DNA of 64,000 nucleotides from Planctomycetota bacterium (GTDB lineage Bacteria > Planctomycetota > Phycisphaerae > UBA1845 > PWPN01). The stretch covers positions 40,625 through 104,624 of the forward strand of contig JAKLEZ010000022.1 of NCBI GenBank assembly GCA_022711465.1, written 5' to 3'. The number at the start of each line of letters is the position of its first letter. Positions within the stretch are counted from its first letter, which is position 1. This document shows, in pieces, positions 33,707-43,280 of the stretch. Below the pieces are notes generated by a model, which was not told where the DNA came from, made no database searches, and worked only from the letters and a program-made list of their open reading frames with translations. The translations under genes were made by a program, and so were the position numbers.

Positions 33707-36124
33707 CTATCGACCGACAGGTTGCGAGGCGGCTTCGGGCTTCTGGTAGGCCTCGGTGACGTCGACTGCCGGGACCCAGGTAGTCTCCAGTGACCACACC
33801 AGCGGGAACGACAGGCCGGTCCTCCTGAACGAGGACGCGTAGATGCGGTGCGGCCACAATCGGGGGTCCACCGCATTGCCCCGCGTCTTCCCGGTGAACC
33901 ATCCCTTGTCCAGTTCGGTGTCCTCGGCACCGCCGACGTGGCGCCACCGCCCGGCCCAGACTTCGACCCAGGTGTGGTTACCTGCATGGCGGCCGGCGGC
34001 GTCACCCTTGCCGTCTTTCCAGGCCGGAATGCTGGCGATGCGCGCCGGGATGCCGCACGCCCGACAGGCATCGACCAGCATGATGGACAGGCCGGTACAG
34101 GAAGCACAGCCCGCCTTGATCGTCTCCGCTGGAGAGGTGTTGGGTTTCGGGCGCTTGGCCGCGTCGTATTGAACGCCGTAGACCCTGAACACCTCTCGGT
34201 TAAGGAATCGCACGGCTTCCTCGATGGTCCTGAACTCCCAAGCCTTGCCAGCGAAACGACCGCGGAACTCCTTGCGCCACGGATCGCGGGTCTCGTCCAG
34301 GCTGGCGTAGGGCAGGATGTCATTCAGGAAAAGCTCAGCGGGCACCTCGTGTGCCCACGGGGCCTTCTCTCGGGCCTCATAGGCGAGTTCAACACTCTCT
34401 CTCAACACGCCGGGGTCGATCGCTCGCAGATCGTTGTCGGGCATGTTCGCCAGGAGGAAGGCCATCCCTTCACGGCGGTCGTCTTGGGTGGCCCGCAATG
34501 CCTCCAACAGCACGCCGCGGTGATTCCCTGCCCTGCCCAGAGCCGCGATGACGCCGGGCCTGGACGGTCCGGCCAAGGAACGAACCTGCGTCGCGGCGAG
34601 CTGCAGCTGGCCCAGCGACTGTCGGTCAGGGCGTACCATAGGCGTGCCCGAAAAAGAGATCTCGATGGTATCACCCTTCCCAAACGCGCCGGACATCGTC
34701 AGCAACAGAAAGTTGTCGGTGACGACCGCTTTGGGATGGGGGGGATCGGTCAGCCTAACGTTGGCAAGTCGCGATGGCAGCCACGCGATCACCGGTTTCT
34801 CGGGCCAACTCCCCTCGCGCGTCGCCGTGATTCTGAAGGTCGTGCGGCCATCGCCTTCGCTGAAGGCCTGCTGCCAGCCAGGCTCCAACCTCGACATGCG
34901 CGCGTCCCAGCCGGGGTCTCCGTAAAACGCGACCGTGTCGCGGTCCCAGAGCAGGCCTGCGGCCGTCTGCTCAGGCACGATTCTCCCGCCTTCCTCCTTG
35001 AGCAGCCCGTGCCGGGTGAACAACTCGTGGATCACGTTGGGCTCAAAGTTGTAGAGTTCGGTGTTCGCCCAGCGAGGATACTCGGTGTGGAGCTTGTGCA
35101 GGAGAGCCTGCTCCGTGAAGAAGAACGACTCGGCCAAGTTGTTTCGTCCACCCGAGAAGTACTGGCCAGTGCCCCAGCCTACATATCCAAACCAGGTGAC
35201 CACGGTATAGCCGAACATCTGATGAACGCCCCCGGAGTGCATCCAGGCGGTGGCCATACAATCTGGTTGCGGGATCCGCCCGATGAGGCAGTTGCCCATC
35301 GGCAAGTAGACTTTGACGTTAGGGCTGTGGATGTCCACGCGCTCTCCGTTGCTGGTGCGGGCATAGAGCCGGCCCTGCTCACACAAGAACTGACCTCCCC
35401 GGAAGTTGTAGCCCACCTCCCAATCTCGCTCGGTGGCATGCCCGCTGGTGAAGAAGATCTCCGGGGCCATGGTGTTGAAGCCCTCAGCAAGGGATCTGCT
35501 TGCATCCGGTTCGACCCTGGATCGGGTGGTCTTGCCATCCCTCCGTATCCAGAAATCGTTCTTGCTGCTCTCCGAAGACGCAAAGCCGTCAGGCAGTGAT
35601 TCAATGTGCCCCACCCCCGCCCCGGATGCGCCTCGCCGAATGACGAGCGGCTCACTCCGTCTTGCGATGCGCAAGGCGTCACCCGCGTCGTAACCCGTGA
35701 CGATACCCCAGATCGCATCGGTGTAGGGGTCGGCGTCGAGTTGTCGTGTCAAGTGATGGATCCGGATCACGTATTCCCGGCCGGCTTCCTCTGGACGAGC
35801 CACGAAGCAGATGCGGTCCGGCATCCAGGCGGAGAGTGCCCAGACCGCCTCGTTCACGTCAGTTTCGTATCGGATGACCTCGGCGCGGTGCTTGGCGACC
35901 AGGGCATCCACGACCGCCCGCCACTCCTGACGGGCATAGGTGTCTACGCTGACCACAACCGCGCAGATCCGACGGTCGGCAGCGAGGTCGCTCTGTGCCG
36001 CCGGTGCCGGCGATGAGGCCATCAGGTCGCCCCCTGAACCCAGCAGCATCAGGAGAAGGATGCGACCGAAGTGTGACGGTGCCCGTACGCGGGTCGTCCC
36101 GATGGGGAACTCCGCTGAACTCAT
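33707..36124 (-). CDS. Exported C25-like peptidase and transglutaminase-like fusion protein
   Basis: An 805-residue protein with an N-terminal hydrophobic segment (about 21-36), so probably exported. Residues about 50-330 resemble the gingipain-type (C25/caspase-like) fold. ICAVVVSVDTYARQEWRAVV opens it. H229 in FFTSGHATERD and C279 in LPMGNCLIG are the candidate dyad. Residues about 630-760 form a transglutaminase-like domain with C676 (GCASCTGLS), H717 (AGNHTWVEVW) and an Asp in GGAEDTELD. The ATG at 36124 overlaps the dihydroorotase stop (ATGA) and has AGGCGG upstream. A role in protein processing or cross-linking is inferred from the folds only. Confidence 0.75.
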   Translation of the reverse strand: MSSAEFPIGTTRVRAPSHFGRILLLMLLGSGGDLMASSPAPAAQSDLAADRRICAVVVSVDTYARQEWRAVVDALVAKHRAEVIRYETDVNEAVWALSAWMPDRICFVARPEEAGREYVIRIHHLTRQLDADPYTDAIWGIVTGYDAGDALRIARRSEPLVIRRGASGAGVGHIESLPDGFASSESSKNDFWIRRDGKTTRSRVEPDASRSLAEGFNTMAPEIFFTSGHATERDWEVGYNFRGGQFLCEQGRLYARTSNGERVDIHSPNVKVYLPMGNCLIGRIPQPDCMATAWMHSGGVHQMFGYTVVTWFGYVGWGTGQYFSGGRNNLAESFFFTEQALLHKLHTEYPRWANTELYNFEPNVIHELFTRHGLLKEEGGRIVPEQTAAGLLWDRDTVAFYGDPGWDARMSRLEPGWQQAFSEGDGRTTFRITATREGSWPEKPVIAWLPSRLANVRLTDPPHPKAVVTDNFLLLTMSGAFGKGDTIEISFSGTPMVRPDRQSLGQLQLAATQVRSLAGPSRPGVIAALGRAGNHRGVLLEALRATQDDRREGMAFLLANMPDNDLRAIDPGVLRESVELAYEAREKAPWAHEVPAELFLNDILPYASLDETRDPWRKEFRGRFAGKAWEFRTIEEAVRFLNREVFRVYGVQYDAAKRPKPNTSPAETIKAGCASCTGLSIMLVDACRACGIPARIASIPAWKDGKGDAAGRHAGNHTWVEVWAGRWRHVGGAEDTELDKGWFTGKTRGNAVDPRLWPHRIYASSFRRTGLSFPLVWSLETTWVPAVDVTEAYQKPEAASQPVGR

Positions 36125-37416
36125 GCGTCCGCCTGTAGTTGGTACTTGATGTCACCCTTGACGATGGTCGTCACCGCCCGTCCGCTGACCTGCCAGCCCT
36201 GGAAGGGGCAGTTGCGGCTCTTGGATTCGAACCGGGTGACGTCGATGGTCCAGTTCGCGCCTGGGTCGATCAGTGTGACATCCGCCTCGGCGCCGACGGA
36301 CAGGGTGCCCCTGTCGAGAGAGAGCACTTTGGCTGGACCTGCGGTGAGCCGGTCGATCAGCTTGGGCCAGTCGATGATGCCGGGGTGAACCAGAGCCTTG
36401 ATATAGAGCGGAAGAGCACACTCCAGACCGATAATCCCGAACGGTGCATCCAGAAACTCAAGCTCCTTCTGCTGAGTTCCATGCGGAGCGTGATCGGTGA
36501 CCAGGCAGTCAAGGGTGCCGTCGGCCACACCCTGCAGGCAGGCCTTGACGTCATCCCGGGTTCGCAGCGGGGGATTCATCTTGGTGTTCGTGTCGTAGGT
36601 CGCGCAGGCCTCCTCCGTCAAAAGCAGATGGTGAGGGCATACTTCAGCGGTGACCGGCAGGCCGGCCGCCTTGGCTTTGCGGATGAGTTCGACAGACCGG
36701 GCAGTGGAGACATGGCAGACGTGGTATCGAGCCCTGGTCTGATACACCAGGGTCAGGTCTCGCTGAATCATCAGCTCCTCGGCGATGGTGTTGATTCCGG
36801 GAAGGCCGAGTCGTGTGGCCGTCGCTCCGCCATTCATCACGCCCCCCCGGGCCATGTCCGGGTCCTCACAGTGCTGTAGAATCGGCTTGTCGAACATCAG
36901 GACATACTGCAGGGCTCGGAACATGACGTTCGTTGAGGCCACGCCCTTCCCGTCGTCGGAGAAACCGACCGCGCCGGCCCGCACCATCTGGCCCATCTCG
37001 GCCAGCATCTCCCCCTGGCGGTCCTTGGTGACCGCCCCGATAGGGTACACATTGCACAGGCCGGCGACCTTGGCTTGATGACGAACGAACTCGACACCCG
37101 CCTCGTCGTCGATGGCCGGCGTCGTATTGGGCATGCACGCGACGGAGGTGAAGCCACCGGCCACCGCCGCGGCACTACCACTGGCAATGGTCTCGGCGTT
37201 CTCATCGCCGGGTTCCCGGAAGTGAACGTGGATGTCGATCAGCCCCGGGCAGACGATCAGCCCTCTGGCGTCAATCGTCCTGGCCGCCGCCTCGGTAATC
37301 GTGCCACCCACTCTGGCGACCTTCCCGCCCTCCAGCAGCACGTCGCCGATCTCATCTCGCCTGTTGACCGGATCGATGATTCGCCCACCCTTGATCAGCA
37401 GCTTGCCATGGGTCAT
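36121..37416 (-). CDS. pyrC: Dihydroorotase
   Basis: A 431-residue class I dihydroorotase, the third step of pyrimidine synthesis. The metal motif is GLIDIHVHFREPG. Further ligands and the substrate loop are in SVACMPNTTPAID, HCEDPDMA, HVCHVSTARS and VTDHAPH; the ending FQGWQVSGRAVTTIVKG is typical. The ATG at 37416 follows GAGGA with 9-nt spacing, and a longer in-frame start is not needed. Its stop overlaps the start of the peptidase/transglutaminase gene, with no obvious functional link. No pyrB lies beside it. Confidence 0.94.
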   Translation of the reverse strand: MTHGKLLIKGGRIIDPVNRRDEIGDVLLEGGKVARVGGTITEAAARTIDARGLIVCPGLIDIHVHFREPGDENAETIASGSAAAVAGGFTSVACMPNTTPAIDDEAGVEFVRHQAKVAGLCNVYPIGAVTKDRQGEMLAEMGQMVRAGAVGFSDDGKGVASTNVMFRALQYVLMFDKPILQHCEDPDMARGGVMNGGATATRLGLPGINTIAEELMIQRDLTLVYQTRARYHVCHVSTARSVELIRKAKAAGLPVTAEVCPHHLLLTEEACATYDTNTKMNPPLRTRDDVKACLQGVADGTLDCLVTDHAPHGTQQKELEFLDAPFGIIGLECALPLYIKALVHPGIIDWPKLIDRLTAGPAKVLSLDRGTLSVGAEADVTLIDPGANWTIDVTRFESKSRNCPFQGWQVSGRAVTTIVKGDIKYQLQADA

Positions 37417-37481
37417 AGCCTCAAGTCCTCGGAACGCGAAACGCCGGCTCCTTCCCACTCAAGAAGGCTTGCATGCCTCGA

Positions 37482-37487
37482 ATTATA
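37482..37487 (-). promoter_or_regulatory. Candidate -10 element for the pyrC operon
   Basis: A perfect TATAAT on the minus strand lies 66 nt before the pyrC ATG, in the divergent spacer with the cytochrome gene. No good -35 is visible, so support is limited. The overlapping TATAAC on the plus strand could serve the cytochrome gene. Confidence 0.3.
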
Positions 37488-37559
37488 ACGGACCACGGCT
37501 CACCGTACATGGTCCCGGTTCATATTCCCTGTTGCCCTCTTTGCCGCTACATTTGAGCC

Positions 37560-40500
37560 ATGCTTGCGCCTCCCGACCCTGTCTACAGCCGCCACCGGGT
37601 GAGCTGGGTGTTTGCCTTGGCCGCAGCGAGTCTGCTGGCTTGTTTGACCTGGATGGTCAAGGTCGACTATGACCGACCTTGGCGCGGATGGCAGCAGCAG
37701 TACATCGCGACCCAGGCGGCACTGGCCCGCTCGGACGTCCAGGCTGCGCAGAGCGACGAGGTCCGCAAAGCCCTCGCCGACGCAGAGGAGGCGGTCAGGC
37801 TGGCCCAAACGCGGCCGGCTTCCGATCCGGCGGCCGCGTTTGACCTAGCCCAGGCTCAACGTCGCGTCGAGCACCTCACCAGGCAGCGTGAAGATGCCCT
37901 CCAGCGGGCTCGCATTTGGCTCGAACGGGATGGCGGCGGCGTTCTGAGCGCGCCGTTCCTTGATTTCCTCGCTCCCCGGGGAACGCCCGGCAAGTGCGAG
38001 GTCAGACAGGTCATCCTGCCTGAAGTCTACCAGAACCTGCATTTCGTTCGAACCACACAAACCGACCGCTGCATGACCTGCCATGTCGCTGTCGCGAATC
38101 GGCACTTTGCGGAACGGGGCTCGACCCGCAGACCATCCGCAAATGTCGCCCAGCCACTGCTCGCTCACCCCAATCTGGATCTTTATGCCGTCGCTGACTC
38201 TCCCCATCCGATGGCCAGAATGGGCTGCACGATTTGCCACGAGGGAAACGGCGAGGAGACCGACTTCGTGTTGGCCGGCCACCGGCCGCGATCCGAGGCA
38301 CAGCGGCGAGAGTGGGAGCGCAAGTACTACGTTCGCCGAGCGGGGCTCGTGCCGGAGCACACCTTTGACTCGGCGGCGGCGAGGTGGGAACGACCGATAC
38401 TGAAGACCGAGTACACCGAGGCGAACTGCGCCCAATGCCACACCAGGGTGGCCGATATCGCCGTCCACGACGGGGAGCCGGCGGCCGTCCGGATCAACGA
38501 AGGCCGGTACCTGTTCACCACCCTGGGTTGTGTGAACTGTCACCTCGTGGAGGAACTGGCCGATGCCCGCAAGGTCGCCATCGATCTGAGTCAAGTCGGT
38601 GACAAGGTGTCTCGCGGATGGCTTCATCAATGGATCTGGCAGCCGCGCGAACAGCGCCCCTCGTCGAACATGCCCCACACGTTCCTGCAGGAAAACAACG
38701 ACGCCCTTTCGGATCGAGGCGGCGGGGATATCGATCCCATTCTTCGCACCCAAGCTGAAGCGGTGGCGATAGCTGAGTACCTGCTCAACACCGGCCAGAC
38801 CTCCCGGCGTCAATCCCTTCCCGGCGCTCTTTGGAGCACCCTTCAAGACGAACAGAGTGAAGCGGTGGCCGCCGCCGCGGACCGGGGCCGCCGCCTGTTC
38901 GGAGCGATCGGTTGCCTGGCATGTCATGCCGCCCTGCAACACCGCCCGGACAGCGACCTGGGTGTCCCGGGTGAACCGCTGGGGGTGACCTGGGTCGCGG
39001 AACGGCTGGCCGCTACCCGCCCCGCTGACGCCGATGAAGATGGGGTCTACCGCGATGCCGAGGCCATGAACGTCACCCGGCAGGCGGCGTTCATGACGGC
39101 TCACCTGGCGACGGAAGCGGACGCGATCTTCCGGCCTCACGCCGCCGGCGAGCCGGTGCTTGCCCGGCGCGGCCCCGAACTGTCCGGACTCCGAGCCAAG
39201 TTCACCGGCTATCGTCCGGCGGTCGAATGGCTCTACGATTGGCTGACCGAGCCTCGCCGATACTCGTCTGACACAATCATGCCCGTATTGCGGCTCGCAC
39301 GCGGGCTAAAGCCGGTGATCGACCGGCGCACGGGCCACAAGACGAAGAGCCAAGTCGATGCCGACGAGGCCCTGGATATCTCGATCTACCTGGCTACCCT
39401 GCCGGGTGACTTAGGGTCTGGTTCCGAGCCGTTTGACGCCCGTGCCGAGGACGCTCATCAGCTGGCGGCCACCCGCGATGAGTTGCTTCGCAGGCTGGGG
39501 GGCTCGATCGATCCTCAAGCTCCTCGCCCGGGGGCTGATCTCGAGCATCAGCGATGGGTTGCCTTGGGTGAACGCATGATCGGTCACTACGGGTGTTTTG
39601 GCTGCCATCGCATTCCGGGATTCGAGAACACGCCGCGGATCGGACCGGAGTTCACCGAATGGGGCGAGGTGCCGCTGAACCGGCTCGACTTCGGCCATCT
39701 CGATCCTGTCGCAAACCGCGACCGACCGGTCGGGGAGCGATTCAGACTTCTGTATCCGCCGGATCGGGAGAGTCTGCTTCGCCTGGTTCCGTCCAACCCG
39801 GAGCAGCGGGTCGAATACTCCCGAGAGTCCTTCGCCTGGCACAAGATGCGCAACCCGCGCCTCTGGGATCGTGATCGCACCTGTGGACCGTACGACAAGC
39901 TCCGCATGCCCAACTTCTTCCTCTTCGATCGGCAGGCGGAATCGTTGGTCACGTGGCTCTTGTCACGCAAGCCCTCGCGAGCGGGCGAGCTGCTCAAGGT
40001 CGCCTATGACGACCGGCCGGCCGGGTGGGTGGCCGACGGCCGCAATCTGGTTCGCGAGCTGAATTGCGTCGGTTGTCACCGCATCGACGGCAATCGGGCA
40101 TTGCTGGACCAGTACTCCAAGGCGATCGAAGGCCCCAACGTGGTTTTCGACGAGGAGAACGCTCCGCCCACGCTAAACGGCGAAGGGGCCAAGGTGCTGC
40201 CCGCCTGGTCGCAAAGCTATCTCCGGCAAGTCGTGACCATGAGGCCGTGGCTCAAAGCCCGTATGCCACAGTATCATCTGTCCGACGGAGAGACCACCCG
40301 GCTGGCCGCGTATTTCGCCGGCCTCAGCCGTCAGGAATCGCGCTGGCTCGACCGTCAGGCGGCAGCCGGGATCAGCGAGCCGCTTCGTCGTTTCGCCGCC
40401 CGCAACCGATGGCTGCCGGCCCACCTGCTGGATCCACGCCAGGTCCCGCCCCCAGTTCATGCGGCCGCCCTGCGCGAAGTTCTCGCCGACGCGACTTTCC

Positions 40501-41015
40501 TGGGACGGCTCAACGATGTGAGCTATCCGTTCGCGGAGTCACCCGTCTCGGCGACATCCTCCCCGGACCGTCTGGCCGACGGCGAGACCATCTTCTTCGA
40601 ACTGAAGTGCCTGAAGTGCCACGTTTTTGGCGATCCGTCGGCGGCCGGGGCCAATGTCAAGCCGACAGCTCCGAACCTGGACCTCACCCCCTCCCGTCTC
40701 CGTCGCTCCTGGAGCATCGCCTGGATGCAGGCTCCAGGACGCATTCAGCCAGGCACCAAGATGCCGGCATTGTTCGGCGTGGGAGCCACGAGCGCGTTCG
40801 CCGCCTACCCGCCTGATCAGCGGGATCGGGTCCAGTCGCTCCTGCGCGACAAGAGCCTGGTCAACGACGGCTCACGACAGATCGAGGCGGTCAACGACTT
40901 CGTCTACGACGCGGCCCTGCGACGCCTGAACAAAGTGCAACCGGGCGGATTGGAGGACGAGAAGCCGAAAGTCGGAACACCAAACGCCGACCAGGGAGAG
41001 ACAACAGACCTCTGA
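37560..41015 (+). CDS. Giant membrane-anchored octahaem cytochrome c
   Basis: A 1151-residue protein with one N-terminal membrane helix (about 15-33), then a coiled, Ala-rich stretch and a long periplasmic part. Eight CxxCH haem c sites start at residues 171, 223, 290, 324, 452, 679, 836 and 1017 (CMTCH, CTICH, CAQCH, CVNCH, CLACH, CFGCH, CVGCH, CLKCH). Single haem sites recur in cytochrome-c-like modules such as GRYLFTTLGCVNCH and GEMIGHYG-like segments, suggesting serial duplication of monohaem domains. Similar large cytochromes occur in planctomycete respiratory clusters, but no oxidase or quinone complex gene is adjacent. It may shuttle electrons in the periplasm; the partners are unknown. 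Confidence 0.85.
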   Translation: MLAPPDPVYSRHRVSWVFALAAASLLACLTWMVKVDYDRPWRGWQQQYIATQAALARSDVQAAQSDEVRKALADAEEAVRLAQTRPASDPAAAFDLAQAQRRVEHLTRQREDALQRARIWLERDGGGVLSAPFLDFLAPRGTPGKCEVRQVILPEVYQNLHFVRTTQTDRCMTCHVAVANRHFAERGSTRRPSANVAQPLLAHPNLDLYAVADSPHPMARMGCTICHEGNGEETDFVLAGHRPRSEAQRREWERKYYVRRAGLVPEHTFDSAAARWERPILKTEYTEANCAQCHTRVADIAVHDGEPAAVRINEGRYLFTTLGCVNCHLVEELADARKVAIDLSQVGDKVSRGWLHQWIWQPREQRPSSNMPHTFLQENNDALSDRGGGDIDPILRTQAEAVAIAEYLLNTGQTSRRQSLPGALWSTLQDEQSEAVAAAADRGRRLFGAIGCLACHAALQHRPDSDLGVPGEPLGVTWVAERLAATRPADADEDGVYRDAEAMNVTRQAAFMTAHLATEADAIFRPHAAGEPVLARRGPELSGLRAKFTGYRPAVEWLYDWLTEPRRYSSDTIMPVLRLARGLKPVIDRRTGHKTKSQVDADEALDISIYLATLPGDLGSGSEPFDARAEDAHQLAATRDELLRRLGGSIDPQAPRPGADLEHQRWVALGERMIGHYGCFGCHRIPGFENTPRIGPEFTEWGEVPLNRLDFGHLDPVANRDRPVGERFRLLYPPDRESLLRLVPSNPEQRVEYSRESFAWHKMRNPRLWDRDRTCGPYDKLRMPNFFLFDRQAESLVTWLLSRKPSRAGELLKVAYDDRPAGWVADGRNLVRELNCVGCHRIDGNRALLDQYSKAIEGPNVVFDEENAPPTLNGEGAKVLPAWSQSYLRQVVTMRPWLKARMPQYHLSDGETTRLAAYFAGLSRQESRWLDRQAAAGISEPLRRFAARNRWLPAHLLDPRQVPPPVHAAALREVLADATFLGRLNDVSYPFAESPVSATSSPDRLADGETIFFELKCLKCHVFGDPSAAGANVKPTAPNLDLTPSRLRRSWSIAWMQAPGRIQPGTKMPALFGVGATSAFAAYPPDQRDRVQSLLRDKSLVNDGSRQIEAVNDFVYDAALRRLNKVQPGGLEDEKPKVGTPNADQGETTDL

Positions 41016-41197
41016 GACGGCAAGCGATGACCCGCGGTTGAACGTCGTCCACGGTCCCGGTTGTGTCAGACAGGCAGCCTCGCCTGAGAATCAGGGGTCC
41101 TCCGTTCTCCGCTTTCCCCCGTTAGCTGCCGGGCTCGCAACGCAGACCCTTCTCCTATTCTCAACCCTGTCCTGCTCGGGTACCCTGATCAGGCATC

Positions 41198-43231
41198 ATG
41201 GAACTCACGCAAGCCACTCAACGCGTTGCCCGGCTGCGCGACGAGATTGCCCGGCATGACTATGCCTATTACGTGCTGGCCAAGCCGGCCATCTCCGACC
41301 GCGAATACGATCGACTGTTCGATGAATTGAAGTCGCTCGAGGCCAGGTATCCCCAACTCGCTTCGCCGGATTCGCCGACGCAGCGGGTTGGCGGACAACC
41401 CCTCGAAGGCTTCGCCCAGGTGACTCACGCCGTGCCGATGCTCTCCGTGGACAACACTTACAACGAGGGCGAACTGCGCGAGTTCGACGCCCGCGTGGCC
41501 AAGGGCCTCGGCGGTGATCGCTACGAGTACGTGGTCGATCCCAAGGTGGACGGCGTGGCCGTCGCCCTCCGGTACGAGGACGGTCGGTTGGTCGAAGCGG
41601 CCACGCGCGGCGACGGCCGTATCGGCGACGACATCACCCAGAACGTCCGCACCATCCGCTCCATACCGCTACGTTTGCGAACCGAGTCCGGCTCGCTCTT
41701 CGGCCGCCCGCCCAGGCTGCTCGAGGTCCGCGGCGAGGTCTACTGGCCAACCGACGCGTTCAAGGCCTACAACGCGCGCCGCGAGACCGCCGGCGAGGAA
41801 CCCTTCGCCAACCCGCGGAACGCCACCGCCGGCACACTCAAGCAGCTTGACCCGAGGATCGTTCGTGAGCGCAAGCTCGCTTTTGTCGCCCACGGCTTCG
41901 GACGCGTGGAACCACCGGCCGCCCAGACCCACTTCGACCTGTTCCAACAGTTCAAGACCTGGGGCATTCCGGTCAGCCCGTACATGCGGCGGGTCTCGTC
42001 GATCGAGCAACTCGTCGCCATGGTCCACGAGTGGGACCAGAAGCGGCACGGCCTGGAGTATGCCACCGACGGCCTCGTCATCAAAGTCGATCGATTGGAC
42101 CAGCGGGACACGCTGGGCTCGACGACCCGTTCGCCGCGCTGGTGCATCGCCTATAAGTTCGCCGCCGAACGGGCACGAACCCGGCTCCAGTCCGTCCGTT
42201 TCCAGGTCGGCAAGTTGGGCACAATCACCCCCGTCGCCAACCTCGACCCCGTTCAGCTTGCCGGCACGACCGTCAAGAGCGCCTCGCTCCACAACTTTGA
42301 CCAGATCGAGCGCCTCGGCGTGAAGATCGGAGATCTGGTCTACGTGGAGAAGGCCGGGGAGATCATCCCCCAGGTCGTTGAGGTGGATGTGAAGGCCCGA
42401 CCGGCCGATGCCAGGCCCATCAGGCCGCCGGGCAAGTGCCCGGAATGCACTGGGCCGACCATTCGCGACCAAGGCGGCGTCTTCCTTCGCTGCGGCAACC
42501 CCGCCTGTCCCGCCCAGATCAAGGAGCGGCTCCGCTACTTCTGCGGCCGCGACCAGATGGACATCGAGGGCGTCGGGACGGCTCTGGCCGAGCAACTCGT
42601 GGACAGCGGTTTGGTGCATCGATTCGCCGACCTGTACACGCTCAAGGACCGCAAGGACGAGCTGATCGGCCTGGAGCGCATGGGCCGCAAGAGCGCTGAG
42701 AATCTCCTGGAGGCCATCGAGAAGAGCAAAACCCACCCCCTCGCCCGGCTGCTGGCCGGACTAAACATCCCCCAGGTCGGCGTGAGCACCGCCGCCCTGC
42801 TGGCCAACCACTTCGGTTCCATGGACACGCTGCTGGCTGCCAGCGAGGACGACCTGCAGAAGATCGAGGGCATCGGCCCGGAGATGGCCGGCAGCATCCA
42901 CGGCTTCCTGCACTCGAAATCCGGTCGGGATACGATCGAAAGCCTGCGATCGGCCGGTGTCAAAATGACTCAGCCGAGGAAGGTCGTTCGCGGTCCTCAG
43001 CCGTTCGCGGGCATGACCATCGTCGTGACTGGTACGATGGAAAGCTACAGCCGTAAGGAGATCCAGGACCTCATCGCCTCGTTGGGGGGCAAGGCGGCCG
43101 GCTCGGTGAGTTCCAAGACCACATTCGTCGTAGCCGGTGCGGACCCGGGCTCGAAGATCGAGAAGGCTCGCCAGCTCGGCGTCGACATCATCGACGAGGG
43201 GGAGTTCCGCAGGAGGGCAGAGCAAACCTGA
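41198..43231 (+). CDS. ligA: NAD-dependent DNA ligase
   Basis: A 677-residue LigA, which seals nicks using NAD. The adenylation motif is VDPKVDGVAVAL with K116 as the AMP acceptor. The N-terminal Ia domain (DYAYYVLAKPAISDREYDRL) is present. Other features are the OB-fold motif, the four-Cys zinc finger (CPECTG ... LRCGNPACPAQ), the HhH domain (IEGVGTALAEQLVDSG) and a C-terminal BRCT domain (about 595-677, GMTIVVTGTMESYSR). Length and order match the family. The ATG at 41198 has only a weak ribosome site. Confidence 0.97.
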   Translation: MELTQATQRVARLRDEIARHDYAYYVLAKPAISDREYDRLFDELKSLEARYPQLASPDSPTQRVGGQPLEGFAQVTHAVPMLSVDNTYNEGELREFDARVAKGLGGDRYEYVVDPKVDGVAVALRYEDGRLVEAATRGDGRIGDDITQNVRTIRSIPLRLRTESGSLFGRPPRLLEVRGEVYWPTDAFKAYNARRETAGEEPFANPRNATAGTLKQLDPRIVRERKLAFVAHGFGRVEPPAAQTHFDLFQQFKTWGIPVSPYMRRVSSIEQLVAMVHEWDQKRHGLEYATDGLVIKVDRLDQRDTLGSTTRSPRWCIAYKFAAERARTRLQSVRFQVGKLGTITPVANLDPVQLAGTTVKSASLHNFDQIERLGVKIGDLVYVEKAGEIIPQVVEVDVKARPADARPIRPPGKCPECTGPTIRDQGGVFLRCGNPACPAQIKERLRYFCGRDQMDIEGVGTALAEQLVDSGLVHRFADLYTLKDRKDELIGLERMGRKSAENLLEAIEKSKTHPLARLLAGLNIPQVGVSTAALLANHFGSMDTLLAASEDDLQKIEGIGPEMAGSIHGFLHSKSGRDTIESLRSAGVKMTQPRKVVRGPQPFAGMTIVVTGTMESYSRKEIQDLIASLGGKAAGSVSSKTTFVVAGADPGSKIEKARQLGVDIIDEGEFRRRAEQT

Positions 43232-43280
43232 GCAGAGGCGGACGCGACCGGCCAATCGCGAATCCGGGCTCGGAATCGCT

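Noticed and set aside
33848..35599. Open frame of 583 codons on the plus strand opposite the peptidase/transglutaminase gene
   Set aside because: It is antisense to recognisable domains and has no signal, motif or ribosome site of its own.
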